Assembly (NCBI GenBank): GCA_027575765.1
Contig: JANBPT010000362.1
Span: 1 to 41,224 of the forward strand
Direction of reading: 5' to 3'
DNA: 41,224 nt
DNA from: Tieghemiomyces parasiticus
Lineage: Eukaryota; Kickxellomycota; Dimargaritomycetes; Dimargaritales; Dimargaritaceae
The stretch's first letter is position 1, and every line of letters begins with the position of its first letter. Below the pieces are notes generated by a model. The model did not search any database and was not told the DNA's origin. It saw only the letters and a program-made list of their open reading frames with translations. Below, in pieces: positions 1-10,611 of the stretch. The position numbers were made by a program, and so were the translations under genes.

Positions 1-3000
1 CTGGATATGTTCCTGGGGAGCCACCTGAATTCACCTCCATTTCCCAGTTTGCCTTCAAGGGAAGAACTCCAACCTGCCGTGAGCCTTGTTTGTTACCATC
101 ATTTATTTGCTGCTCTTGGTGTGAATATACCCTTTGCTTTCACCACTTCTTTAGTGAGTATCATATAGACTGCAATGCTACCACCCAGTCCAAAGACAAA
201 TAATAAATAGACACCATAAACAGCATACCAAAAGTATCAGTAAGCCAACGTATACAAGTCAAACCATTTGGTCCTACAGATCCCAGTCGAGCACACGAAA
301 CAATAACAGGCAAAGCGACAGGTCCAGGATTTGAACCGGCGGCAAAATGTTTGGTACTTGCTCGCGCTACCGGTTAACCACCAGTCCGCTCACAAAATTA
401 TGTTATTTTTAAAAATTATGAAGGCCAATCGCTATTTAGGCCCTGAAGACACATAAACGAACATAACTCGGAATCCAAGGCCCACACACCCAAACGACGC
501 ACAAGGCGTTTGTCAGTAACAAAAGGGCTATCGAATGGTATAGGTCACTCTTCAAAGTAGGCGTCACACTTTTTGACTATTCCCTTGTTAATGTGACGCC
601 CATTGAGAGAGAAGTGCCAGTTGTGGTGCAGAAATACGGCTCGGCTAAAAAAGAAAGCAGGGTGTGGTCTCACCCGTAGACCGACAGATACGGCACGGTG
701 CAGCTGAAAGGAAAGACGACAGCGGACGTAGCGACAAGGCGAAGAGACCCTTGTACGACGGTCCGTTTCGGTGGTACAGGTCGGCCTCTTGTTGTTGCCA
801 TACCGCCTGAACCCGCCCGACTCCACCACGCCACCGCTCGAGGCCACAAACCGCCCCCTTTCGTACCCAAAACCATACCCTGGCCTGGTCATTCGACCAG
901 ACTATTCGCCCCATCCGAAGCGTGGTCACACCAATATCGTCTCAACGGGCCGCTTAATATGTTTAGCTTTTATTCAGCCGTACATTTTAACCGAGAGGAC
1001 TGCTACATTTCTGTCTAACCACAGCCAAGCATTCCCAGCCCCACCATCGGAACGTCAAGCAATTCCGTCCTTCATCGTCCCATCCTTAATGTCCCATTAT
1101 CCTCCAGCAGACATCAGTGACCTTTGGCAGTGCCCAAGGGCGAATGGCGGTCTCGGCCGCCTCCAGCGACATCCCAAGGAGACGGCCCCCAAAAATTACT
1201 TTTCACCGATGGACAGAGCCGCGCTGGGCCTCATTAGAATAAAAAGGACGGCATCACGCCAGCAAAGTAAGGACTTGTCGTATATAGGCAGGCTATCGTT
1301 CATTATACTGCGAAAAGTCAAGCGTACCATGACCACTTGATTTATCAGGTTGGCCCTCCCTCGGTTTCGATCCACCGTCCGCGTTTTTTTCTGTGCTCCT
1401 CCCTCGGGTGCACTCCCCCTCCCATTATCGATCACAATAGTCCGGAGAAATATCGGTTACGTTGGACTGTTAGTAAGTATATGGGATACTGTAGAGAATC
1501 CCTACCAATATCTGTAGACTAGCCTTGGCTGTGGTACAATTTTCGTTTTTTAAAGGAAATAATGCACAGGTCGGACAGTATGCTAAATACCGTGCCTATA
1601 ATCGAAAAGTTTGCTTTGCTTAAAATGGGTGATCTAAACGGCAACCCTAGCGAACATGGAAGACAACCACAACAATGGTCAACAAAACCAATAGTTGAAT
1701 GAACTACGCACGACATAGGCCACTATTTAATTATTACTATTACTATTATTTTTTCCGGTGGGGCTTCTGTAGTGGTCCGGAATATGTTCTGGGGCCACAG
1801 ATACCCGGATGACGCCTTGGCGTACATCGCCACAATGCTCTACTGCCTTTTCCCTTCGCTGTTTCCATCAGTCTACCCCTTATTACATTGTGCGGTGCCA
1901 CTGATGGCAGTTGGGCAAGCATAGGGGTCGCAGAAAGCTTTTTTAGAGGTACGCGAGGTAATTGAGCAATATGGTAATGTAGTTAAATTGGTTCAAGGAT
2001 GTTCAGAGGTTGAAAGGACACGGGAAAGCAACGTAGGGTGGCTGAGGGCGTGAGGAGAAGCAGGAATCTACAAGTATTAGAAACACAAGAAAGTAAGTTG
2101 ATGAACAGAGAGTGATCATTGAGGAGTGCTGGGCTCGTGGTAGCCAAAGTCGTTGGTGACAATGCTGGTGGTTATCTGGAGGTCATTGATGATAGATGAC
2201 CATTTGCAGCTACGCATGGTGGTTGGGAGGTATCCGCAAAGTATGGCATGCAGGGCAACTCCGAAAGCTGGTTTGGGATGTAGTAGTTTCTAGACATCAC
2301 ACTCTTAATTCCAGTATTATTTTTATCTCGTTTTCTTCCATTATGCCTCATCTCACTTTATTTCCGCTATTTCCCAATTACCATAAATTTTCTCACTGTT
2401 TTATTCTATTCTTTACTTTAATTGTTACTAGCTTTCTTCTCCAATAGCATGTTTGCCATTCCTTTGGGACTGTCTCACTCAATAAGGAACCGAGATGTCC
2501 AATCAATGCCCGGAGCAGGACGAGACGTCCCCGAGTTTGTAAGGCTGCCTGGGTTCGTACTTTTATTGGCCCCGAAGCTTATCTTCCTCCTTCCAACCCC
2601 CCTTCCACTAGTTTCTTATTAAACCTGGCTAATAGCCAACCCCTCCCCCCTTTCTTCAGCCTCTCTCAGCCCCGTTGCAGATGGCCAATGGAAGAAAATG
2701 AGCAGGTAAGCTATAAGTTAAATCGATATTAAAACTAGATGTGGAGAGGGAGGATTATACTAAGGTAGACGTTTATCAACTGTATAAAAAAAAGAGTGGC
2801 ATCTTATCTACCTGGGCTGCCCGAACGGCAAATTGAACTGAGTACACAATTAAGGTGATATGAACGATAGATAGCCATAGATTATAGCGATACATAGATG
2901 CAAACAAGATACCCGACAAACACGCAATAGATGAGTCATAATAAAATAAACGACGGAGAAGGGAGGCGAAGTAGCACATTTTGGGGGCAGGTTGGAGGGG

Positions 3001-3541
3001 GAGGGGGGTTTCTGACATCAGTTTATATAAGCATTTATGATCACCCAAGACCTTCAACCCATCGGTCGCCACTAGGAACACTGCAAGTCACCGCATCTCC
3101 GCGTACAAGCATTCCAATCTCCGCTCCTAAAGCTATTGGGTCTTCAGCCTTGACTCATGGTTACCAAATCACCACTCACGAGTCCAGCATCCCCACGCGA
3201 CACTAGGAACTTACCGCCACTCCACCGGGTATATACAGCTAATCCCACTATATCTAATGTTCTTTACCTTGACCATTGTTTGCCTTGCAGTACTTCACCA
3301 TAAACCGACCCACTGGCCCTAGCTTACTTCAAAACAGTTTAAAGTTTCTAAATGACATTAATACTGTAGGCAGGAAACCATGACTGAATTACCGGAAGGT
3401 AGCGCATATAAAGTAATCCTAACGAAATAAAAGTGTGAATGGAGGTACGAACCTACAACTACTTGGGGGAGGGAGGAAGGAAGGATGAGTGGGCATCAGG
3501 GACTCCCCTACAGAGTCACCGATGTAACGGTTTCTATTCTA
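1..3541. other. intergenic region without convincing gene
   Basis: About 3.5 kb in which I see no protein gene. The open frames here are short, mostly start at non-ATG codons, overlap each other on both strands and match no family I recognise. The longest, about 771-1340 on the plus strand, begins at GTG. The stretch is AT-richer than the gene-bearing part and has T and ATT runs (for example near 1727-1752). It contains one tRNA-like element, listed separately at 318-394. A purine-rich plus-strand tract near 3464-3486 lies just past the stop of the minus-strand protease-like gene and is probably in its 3' untranslated region. Confidence 0.6.
318..394 (-). other. tRNA-like / Pol III promoter-like element (pseudo-tRNA or SINE head)
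   Basis: Read on the minus strand, the segment has a good B box (GGTTCAAATCC, plus-strand 327-337) and, about 35-45 bases before it, an A-box-like stretch (TGGTTAACCGGTAGCGC). Between them lies TACCAAA, which could be read as an anticodon loop with CCA (Trp). The fold is poor: the T stem has mismatches, the anticodon stem is weak, and the 3' end (ACCTGTC) finds no matching 5' acceptor strand. It is therefore more likely a decayed tRNA or a tRNA-derived short interspersed element than a working tRNA. I found no second copy of either box in the window. Confidence 0.35.
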
Positions 3542-4633
3542 CTATGCCTTGGGCACTAAGGTCATGAGGTCGCTCTCGGGGATCCCCGTTGCTATATTCA
3601 GGAACTTAGAGTAGTAAGACGGCCGGATGTAAGTGTTGGTGAACTGCTGGGTAGTGCAGCTAGCCGTCATCTTATTGAAGAAGAAGGTGCGGATTCCGGC
3701 CAGTTCACTCTCTCCGTTGGCCCCCACCCGGAACAGCGGGGCGCCCTCCTGGGTGGTACACGGGAACAGTTTCTTGTCGCCATCGATGGTACACACTAAG
3801 GCCGGCGGATCGGTGAGGGTAATGCCGCTGCTCTTGCTACATTCTTCCTTGGAAATCATAGAGACCGGTAGTTGCTTGAGGTTCTGACTCTTCCCCGGCG
3901 GGCCCAAGCCGACGAGGGTCAGCGTCGAGTGGTCTACAACGGCTTGCTGGTCGAGCTTGACGGGCTTAATTTTCTTATTCAGGTCAATAGCGCCTTCAAC
4001 TGTGATGACAGCGATATTGTTCTAGTGATCGGGTGCAGGAGAGAATGTGGTTTTACAATATGGTTGAAAGACGATAGAAGGGCGGTGATCGGTTAAAGCC
4101 CAGTATTTTTGGGGTGGTGGTGGGGGTAGTTCTTGATATGACGAACTCACCCCACCTTAGCCGCAGGATGTAGTAGTTCCCTACGCCAGTGCAACGGTCC
4201 TTGAAAACGATCAATTCTTGCATTAAGGGGGGGGCAGGCTTACCTCATGAGTCCGGCAATTGTACATGTCGTAATGAACCACGCTGGACACTTTACGCAT
4301 CTTCATGTCCGACTTGTACTTGGTCCCGAACGCCACCTTGACGGTTTTCACATCGATGTCCACGGACTTGCCGTCGGCGTCGCAGGTGGTCACGCAGCTG
4401 GCGGCGGTGACCACTCGGTCGTCGCTCAGGATGGCACCACCGCAGGTAAACTCGTCATTGATGAAGAGGTGAGCAACGTAGCCAAAATCACCCTCGCGGG
4501 AGTCAGTGCCGGGTAGCCCCTGGAAGACATAGCCCGTGGTGGCGCTGGCGACGGCGGCCTGGCTCAAGGAAGCGAGAGCGCCCAAAAAGAAGACGACACC
4601 AACGACTTTGTGTAAGTGGGTGGAGGAGAGCAT
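3542..4633 (-). CDS. secreted trypsin-fold serine protease homologue lacking the catalytic triad
   Basis: Two exons, 4633..4244 and 4021..3542, joined in phase 0 across a 222-base intron (GTAAGC...CTAG); 289 residues. Residues 1-30 form a signal peptide. The chymotrypsin-fold landmarks are clear: CGGAIL, then VVTAASC (about 74-80), NNIAVITV (131-138), a VGLGPPG turn, and CTTQEGAPLF (218-227). Comparison with the family pattern (TAAHC, NDIAL, GDSGGPL) shows all three catalytic positions replaced: His to Ser79, Asp to Asn132 and Ser to Glu222. The activation site is also odd, with VFQG in place of IVGG and no basic residue before it. I infer a secreted non-catalytic homologue that binds rather than cuts. 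The cysteines around the active-site segments remain, so the fold is probably intact. The intron choice is supported because the joined segment aligns with the family without a gap. A sense-strand C run sits just inside the intron. Confidence 0.8.
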
Positions 4634-6114
4634 GTTGATTTGAGGAGAAGGGAGCGCGGAGTATGCGTTTCAAAATGTAGGCTAGAATGGTGAAGTGATC
4701 AGTATAATTGATGCTAAGCAGGCCCAAAAAAATAGCCAAGAGCGCAACGATGTTAAATATGAAGCTCGGAATGTTGATGTGTTGTTATGAGTGCAAGCAG
4801 ACCGGGTTGCGGGAAGGAGGGATCATATATATATAAATAGCCGAGTGGTGGGCGCAGCGAGGGCTTGTACCCTGAAGTGGAATCCCTCGTCTCGAATTTT
4901 TTTCTGTTAAAGTAGACCCCTCCCATCTGTTGAAAGTGCAGAGGGAAAGTGCGCAAACAAAGCCACCCCGCCACAGAAGACGATTTGGACGCGCAAACTA
5001 TGCTGGCCCGTGCGTTCCCGAGTCACCTCCACACCCTTTGCCACCTACATCCTCTGCACATCTCCTCCTCACTACCTTTTGCAACTACCAGCCTCATGAT
5101 CAACTCTCATAGCAAAGAAAATACGTATTCTTGTGAACAACCCCCTCCTTTGTGTGTAAATTATAAAACGGAGACTCGGCCTATAGGCACACCAATGGTA
5201 AAGGATAGACAGTCGAAAAGACAGATAGCGTTGGCCGATAAACATCCCCCACTTTGTGTGTATCGGGCGATCACTGTGCCCCTTTCCTCCCCACCAATGT
5301 GCCTCGGTGGGACTTTCCGTCCATTTATTTCCTTGTTATCCCTATTAGTATTGACACCCCACTTGATTCGTTACGTCCTCATTTAGAGCGTTGTGGTCCA
5401 CACAAGGCACATAATGTGCGCACTAGGCAAATGATAAACGGCAGATCGATAGGCTCTCCGCATGCGAAAAGTACGGGTCCATAGGGGGGTTCCTGTGCCT
5501 GGGTGAGCTAAACCCCAAGATCAACCCGCCCCACTCCAACAAGCCCAAATGGGCTCCAAAGCATTCCTCCCTCATGGTGCATATCCACTACGATTCACCA
5601 CACACGCCAATGAGAGCTTGCAATATCCAATTCAACAAACGAACCCACCACACGGGGAATCCGGGTTAAGTCAGCCGTAAGCTTACCCCCTCCTCCAATA
5701 AGACTATAATCGGCGCCAGCCCTCCCTCCCTCCCCTTGCCGCTCGGTACGTAATCGCTACGGATTAAAGTCCACTCCACCAAAAGTGTATGCCTCCCCGT
5801 ATTGATGAAAAACAAAAGATACCACAAAACGCCAACCCTCCGTCCTTATCAGCTCCTGCACAGTTTTTGGGGATCTGCTCGGAGAGGTCAATCCGCCCGC
5901 TCAAGTTTTTTTTTACGCTACGCCATTTACTCTCGCTTATTATCGTTTTAATCGTTGTGGATAAAGAGGGAGGGAGGGAGGGGGTCCAGATAATATAAAA
6001 TAAATCGGGCGATCGTCTACATCGTTCGGGATTAGAGCGGTCATCCAAGGCCTACCCCCTCATTCGATAATGCCGTGTGGGGTATGCCGCGAAGAGGGAG
6101 GCGCGTGAAAAAAG
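4634..6114. other. intergenic region
   Basis: This spacer separates the start of the protease homologue from the stop of homoserine kinase. It holds the TATA-like run at 4825-4840 and a plus-strand G tract of four GGG runs separated by single A residues at 5968-5984. That tract would be C-rich in the homoserine kinase transcript, 131 bases past its stop. The open frames at 4930-5484 and 5764-6048 are short, lack good starts and match nothing, so I take them as chance. Confidence 0.55.
4825..4840 (-). promoter_or_regulatory. TATA-like element upstream of the protease homologue
   Basis: An alternating TA run followed by AAATAG lies about 190-205 bases upstream of the ATG at 4633. It is the only strong TATA-like match in this spacer. 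Because the core is nearly symmetrical it could serve either strand, but no plus-strand gene follows. Position and composition are the only evidence. Confidence 0.35.
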
Positions 6115-7287
6115 TTAGGCCACCGGGGCCTTGTCCACACAGCACGCTCCGTCATGGGCAACCTCAAGGACCATGGCCTTGGCCTCGACGCCGTTAAGGG
6201 CAAAAGTCTGGCGGGCCTTCTGGGCGATTGTATCCCAGTTGGCTGTGGCCAAGATGATGACCGTCGGACCGGCACCGCTCAGACAGGTACCCAATACGCC
6301 GGGTACTTCCTCGGGCACAAATTCGTCCAGGAGCTGCTGGAGGCCAGGGATGAGGCCCGTACGGTAGGGCTGGTGGACCTGGTCCCGCATGGCCTCACTG
6401 ATCAGCACGGCGTCGGGCGGGGACTGGCCGAGGGCGTGGGTGAGCACGGCCACCCGCTGCAAATTGAATACCAGGTCACCGCGCGAGTAGTTCTGCGGGA
6501 GGGCTGCCCGGGCCTTGGCGGTGGACAGCTGAAACTGCGGAATCACGGCGACTGCGCGAATCTCGCTAGCCCAAGCCAGCTGTACGTACCGGCTGGTGTT
6601 GGACGGTGGCATCCGCGGTGCGATGGCCGAGGGCGCGTAAGCATCCGTGGCGCTGTTGCCTTGATCCGACGGTTGGAACGTCTCTTCCAAGGCCCGGGTG
6701 TGGCTGGCCATGGAGTCGTCCATCAAGTAGCTGGCCACAAACCCACCCAGTAGGGCGGCCGAGACGTTATCCGGATGGCGCTCGATGGCCAGTGCGAAAT
6801 CAAGCAGGCGGGCCTGAGTGAGACGCAAGTTCGCGGCAGCGTTGGCCAGGAGCACCCCGGCCACGACGGCCGATCCCGAAGAGCCCAGACCGCGGCCTAG
6901 CGGAATGGCGTTAGCCACGGTCACGTGAATCTTACGCGGGAACTTGAGGTACCCGTGAGCCCGCAGGACATACCACGCCGTCTTGGTGATGAGGTTCTGG
7001 GTCGGGTCGGTGGGTAGGTCGGCGCTGTTCTCTCCCTCATACGCGAGCGTGACCGAGTCGGTAAACGCGGCGCATTGTTTCGGATTGGATAAGACCCGCT
7101 CCAGTTCCGAGTAGGTATCGTGGATGAGCAGCGTGTTCTGCAGGGATTCGCCCAGACGCACCTTGAGAGTGAGGTACAACGAGAAGGCCAAGCCCAGCGT
7201 GTCGAACCCTGGGCCCAAGTTGGCCGTGGTAGCTGGCACACGGATTTCGAACCCGGCGGCGCCAGAGTTGGAGACGGTCTCGGCCAT
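6115..7287 (-). CDS. THR1: homoserine kinase
   Basis: Single exon, 390 residues, close to the usual fungal length (about 350-360) with a slightly extended N-terminus. The enzyme phosphorylates L-homoserine with ATP to O-phosphohomoserine, the penultimate step of threonine synthesis, in the cytosol. It is a GHMP-family kinase. The three family motifs are visible: VPATTANLGPGFDTLGLA (about 18-35), the phosphate-binding GRGLGSSGSAVVAGVLLAN (about 132-150), and the C-terminal LSGAGPTVIILA. RHPDNVSAALLGGF after the second motif is also typical. The ATG at 7287 is preceded by a pyrimidine-rich sense leader with CCCTCCCTCCC, and no upstream in-frame extension looks coding. The neighbours (protease homologue, unknown protein) have no link to threonine synthesis. 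Confidence 0.95.
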   Translation of the reverse strand: MAETVSNSGAAGFEIRVPATTANLGPGFDTLGLAFSLYLTLKVRLGESLQNTLLIHDTYSELERVLSNPKQCAAFTDSVTLAYEGENSADLPTDPTQNLITKTAWYVLRAHGYLKFPRKIHVTVANAIPLGRGLGSSGSAVVAGVLLANAAANLRLTQARLLDFALAIERHPDNVSAALLGGFVASYLMDDSMASHTRALEETFQPSDQGNSATDAYAPSAIAPRMPPSNTSRYVQLAWASEIRAVAVIPQFQLSTAKARAALPQNYSRGDLVFNLQRVAVLTHALGQSPPDAVLISEAMRDQVHQPYRTGLIPGLQQLLDEFVPEEVPGVLGTCLSGAGPTVIILATANWDTIAQKARQTFALNGVEAKAMVLEVAHDGACCVDKAPVA

Positions 7288-8068
7288 CGTGACGATAGGG
7301 AGGGAGGGTGCGAGTAGGTGAAAGAAAGGGAGGGGGAAAGGATGTGAACGGAATAGTTCCTAGAACGGATGTGTACAGCAAATGGAGGCGAACTAGCGAT
7401 GCGCAGAGAACTGCTGGAATAGTGATGCGGCGATGGCGACGCTATAAAGGACAGCCGGCAAGATAAGAAGCAGAACAGAAGCGTAACGGAAGCATCAAGA
7501 GATAAACTGGGGAATCCTGTCACCCTCCCCCCTGTGACGCATCAATTATGCACCAAAGTCGCTTCGATTGACTGGGACTGCGTGTTTGTCGCCCAAGCCG
7601 AGTCATCACTTCCCCCCTCTCACGCCCTGGTTTCAGAATCTGGCCTGTCGGGACTGACAGCAGAGCCCTATGGCCACCCTAGGTGATACATTGTCATTGG
7701 CTTACGTCTCTGCAATGGGGCGGCTCGAACTGAGTGGTCCCAATACGGTTGGCCCTCATTGTCTGCAGATAGGCCCGGTAATGATAGCGAAGACAAGTCA
7801 TAATAGGCCGCCTTCGACTAATTACGACATACCGTTGTGCCGCGCTTATGTGCTTAAAGCACGGTGTGAAATTAAGCGTGGGCAGCCAAATGACCGAGTG
7901 ACGGCGAGACACCACGAGGAACTGGTGTCACCCCCTGCGGGAAAGGTTTCACCTACGCTTCCTCCCCATTTCCCGGTGCACAGGCCGAGAACATAGACAC
8001 ATGTAGAGGATCTGAAATTTACGACGCTACATAACGTAGGAAGATGCATTATATTGTACACACAGGGT
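7288..8068. other. intergenic region
   Basis: This 781-base spacer contains the upstream region of homoserine kinase and the downstream region of the unknown gene ending at 8069. The sense strand of the kinase leader (7287 upward) is CT-rich. A 108-residue plus-strand frame at 7670-7996 starts with ATG but resembles no family and sits between two minus-strand genes, so I do not call it a gene. Confidence 0.5.
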
Positions 8069-9352
8069 TTAGACCAGTCCTCGACGCCGCTTCATCGCTT
8101 CAATATACTTGTTGGTATGCAATTTCGTTCGATGGGTCTTTGATGACCCAGCTGTGGAGGCCTCACGAGCATCGGCGGAGTTCAACATATCTAAGGTCCG
8201 TAAATCGGGAGTGCGCAGCCCCGTGGCGTCGGAGTACCTAGATGAGGCCGCTAAGGTCCCAGCGGTTGAGGTAGCCTCCACGCGGAGCGCCTCAATCTTT
8301 TTACGCGCGAGGAATAACTCGACATCGTACTCTACTGTAGCGGGCTCATAGGAGGTGGTTTGGGAGCGGGACTCTGGCCGGAGGAACGATATGAGGTTAG
8401 GTTCAATGTCCTCTTCACCTGGTTTTTCCAGGGCCAATGCCTGTTTCTGTAGTATATATAAAAGCCAATGTAGGGGGGGGGGAGAGTGGTGCACGCGGAG
8501 ATGGACAGACAACCAGTGTGTTAGAGTAATCCAAGGAGGCTACCGTATTAAATTAGGACTGTAGGTCAACAGGGATTGTCCTGGAAACTGACTCAATAGA
8601 CCCTCACTTACCGAATCTGATTCAGCCTCGGTGTGATCTCGGCCAACCGACTGCGAAAAGGAAAAGGTCGCGGTCAAACGGCCGTCAACTTGGGGTAACG
8701 ATGAAAGCCGGCTAAATTCGGTCGATGACCTGGCAGCCCCGTTGATCGGATAGGGTTCGGGAGGAGTAATTGAAAGGCTCGCGGTTGTAGCAAAATTTGT
8801 CAGTGGACGTTGGGCAGCGGGCGGTGAGGGCAGGGGCACCGCCGGGGGTTCTTGCCAAAGTGAATCCGGGACGGACGGTGAGGGAGGGGATCTGTGGGCT
8901 GGCAGGTCGACACTGGCCGCCGTGCTTTCCGTGAACGTGGATAGATAATCGGGGATGAGAAGGCTGGCTGGTGGCGAGATACCCCACACATCGCTGTCGT
9001 CGTCGCGGTAGTCTTCGGTCTCATCCAAGTCGGAGTAGAGCATATATTCTGCAGGCCGTTGGGCCTCGTCTCCAGGCGGCCCGACCACCCGCATGAACCG
9101 CGTTTGGAGTTGCTCAAGCGAGACGGATGCGTCTGTGGACGGTGTTTGCAAGCCAGAACTGGCAGTGACATAGGAAGAAGTCCGGCGGTGGTCGCTGGAC
9201 AAGTCTTTGGTGGTTTCCTCTTGATAACTGCTCGTCGTCCCGTAGTCAGACGTCACCTCCGACATGGGCCATTGGTCGGGAGGTCCATATTGGCGGTCGC
9301 GTAGCCCGTACGGGGGCCGTGGGCTACTCTGCACGAAAGGCCGTGGTGGCAT
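8069..9352 (-). CDS. hypothetical protein, mostly disordered, Ser/Pro-rich
   Basis: I do not recognise this protein. Two exons, 9352..8612 and 8446..8069, join in phase 0 over a 165-base intron (GTAAGTG...CTACAG) to give 372 residues. The first 245 residues are rich in Ser, Pro, Thr and acidic residues with no predicted fold, including an acidic patch (LDETEDYRDDDSD). The C-terminal exon is more ordered: a charged stretch likely to be helical (VEYDVELFLARKKIEALRVEA) and a basic tail ending in KYIEAMKRRR. There is no signal peptide or membrane segment. The splice is supported by good consensus sites and by a run of ten C on the sense strand before the acceptor. The ATG at 9352 is 330 bases from the divergent SEN34 start, so the two may share a promoter. 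A nuclear or cytoskeletal scaffold is possible but unsupported. Confidence 0.7.
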
Positions 9353-9682
9353 GGTGGGAATGGAGCCGGTCTACGGTGAAAATAATAGGCCCATGAAGTT
9401 GAAAAAATGCTACGCAATTGAAATGTAAGAGTAGCGGGCAAACTTCGGGGGTGGGCAAAACAGACTTCACCTGAGGTGACACACGAACCTGAAGTTCAAC
9501 CCTGCCGTTCAGTTCCGCAGGTGGCGGCAAGCTGCCAGCAACGACCGGCGGACTGCACGCCATGTGACCCTCATTCACCAACTCGACTCATTCTCCACCG
9601 TGAATTCCCCCCCTCCCTCCCTCCCATTGCTCTCCAAATCCACTCTGCCCGCCGTATCCAACTGCCATCGTCGTCACGCGCT
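9353..9682. promoter_or_regulatory. shared promoter region between divergent genes
   Basis: This 330-base gap separates the unknown gene (minus) from SEN34 (plus). It contains the perfect odd palindrome TCACCTGAGGTGA at 9467-9479, near the middle. A C7 run followed by CTCCCTCCCTCCC lies at about 9607-9625, 60-75 bases before the SEN34 ATG. Both are reasonable binding-site candidates. Function is inferred from position and symmetry alone. Confidence 0.4.
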
Positions 9683-10611
9683 ATGACTGACAGCGAGCAG
9701 TCTACGCTGGGCCCTGATGAGCTCATCCCGACCCCGTGCCAGATCACGGTATGCCAGGGCATGGGCCTGGTCTGGACCGTGGAAGGTAAGGTCGACCCTA
9801 TTCCTTTCGCCAGGCCATCAAGACTATTCGCTACCCCAGCAGAACTTCGCTGGTCTGGCCGGGTGGAATACCAATGTTTTTGCGCTGTTTACCTGCTGAG
9901 CCCAATACGGCATAAGGCTTACAAATAACTGGGGGAGTTGTTTTTTCCCGCATTACGATGACACACACGCACTTACAGAGATGCAGGCCTTACGTACGAG
10001 GCACCGTATTGTCGGGACCCTCATGGGCAGCGTACCCGACCAGGCCATGCAGAACACCACCCATGCCTTACCATTGAGCCTCTGCGCCGAGGAAGTGACC
10101 CTGCTACTTGAGATTGGTAGGTGACTCAGTCGATATTGATACCTTTGACCCTCTCCCCAGAGGCCTACGGAGCTAACAGTTGTAGAGCGTTGAGAGCATC
10201 GAAATAAGGGACGCGACCTAATGTCCAAAATTCACCATCATCACTTCCACGATGCTAGGTGCTGCCACCCTCACACCGGAGTCAGGGACCACCCCCTGGA
10301 TTTACCCGCAGACCGCAACCGAAAAGCGGCGCTACACGCTATTTAAGGACCTCTGGCATCGTGGCTATTACCTGACCTCGGGCCTCAAATTCGGCGGCGA
10401 GTTCCTCGTCTACCTCGACGATCCGGACTGGTCACACTCACGCTTCATCACCTCCATACTGGCCTCGCCCATTCAGGGTATCCCGTCTGCTCAGCTAGTT
10501 GCCCTCAGTCGCCTCGGGACGGGAGTGACAAAGTCTCGCTTGTTTTGTGCATTCGATGAAGCGCGGGAAACTTACCGATACCATACGGTGAACTGGACGC
10601 CATTAGATTAA
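9683..10611 (+). CDS. SEN34: tRNA-splicing endonuclease subunit Sen34 (catalytic)
   Basis: Three exons, 9683..9785, 9979..10116 and 10259..10611, give 197 residues. Sen34 is the subunit of the nuclear tRNA endonuclease that cuts the 3' splice site of intron-containing pre-tRNAs. The N-terminal part (VWTVEEMQALRTRHRIVGTL and ALPLSLCAEEVTLLLEIG) follows the TSEN34 pattern across both splice junctions, which fixes the exon choice. The C-terminal nuclease domain starts around 105 with RRYTLFKDLWHRGYYLT and KFGGEFLVY. The triad is intact: Tyr132, His140 and Lys172, with the same Tyr-to-His spacing as human TSEN34. The protein is shorter than human (about 310) or yeast (about 275) Sen34 because the variable linker between the two halves is almost absent. 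An in-frame reading without the second splice would stop early. Confidence 0.9.

Noticed and set aside
771..1340. 189-residue plus-strand open frame
   Set aside because: It starts at GTG, overlaps other frames on both strands, has no family features and lies in a region with no other gene signals.
1355..1390. T-loop-like GGTTTCGATCC followed by T7, suggesting a Pol III gene
   Set aside because: No matching stems or A box could be found on either strand.
4081..4200. Possible middle exon in the protease homologue (a segment reading DRCTGVGNYYIL)
   Set aside because: Its splice phases do not fit the flanking phase-0 exons, and joining the outer exons directly aligns with the trypsin family without a gap.
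5966..5984. GGGA repeat considered as a satellite
   Set aside because: Only four units long; better described as a G-rich tract.
9826..9900. Possible extra exon in SEN34 (reading AIKTIR after a CCAG acceptor)
   Set aside because: Direct joining of 9785 to 9979 restores the conserved VWTVEEMQALR segment, and the extra piece has no matching donor.
10165..10206. Alternative third exon of SEN34 starting after CCCCAG
   Set aside because: It runs into a stop after 15 codons; the acceptor at 10258 restores the family sequence EIGAATL.
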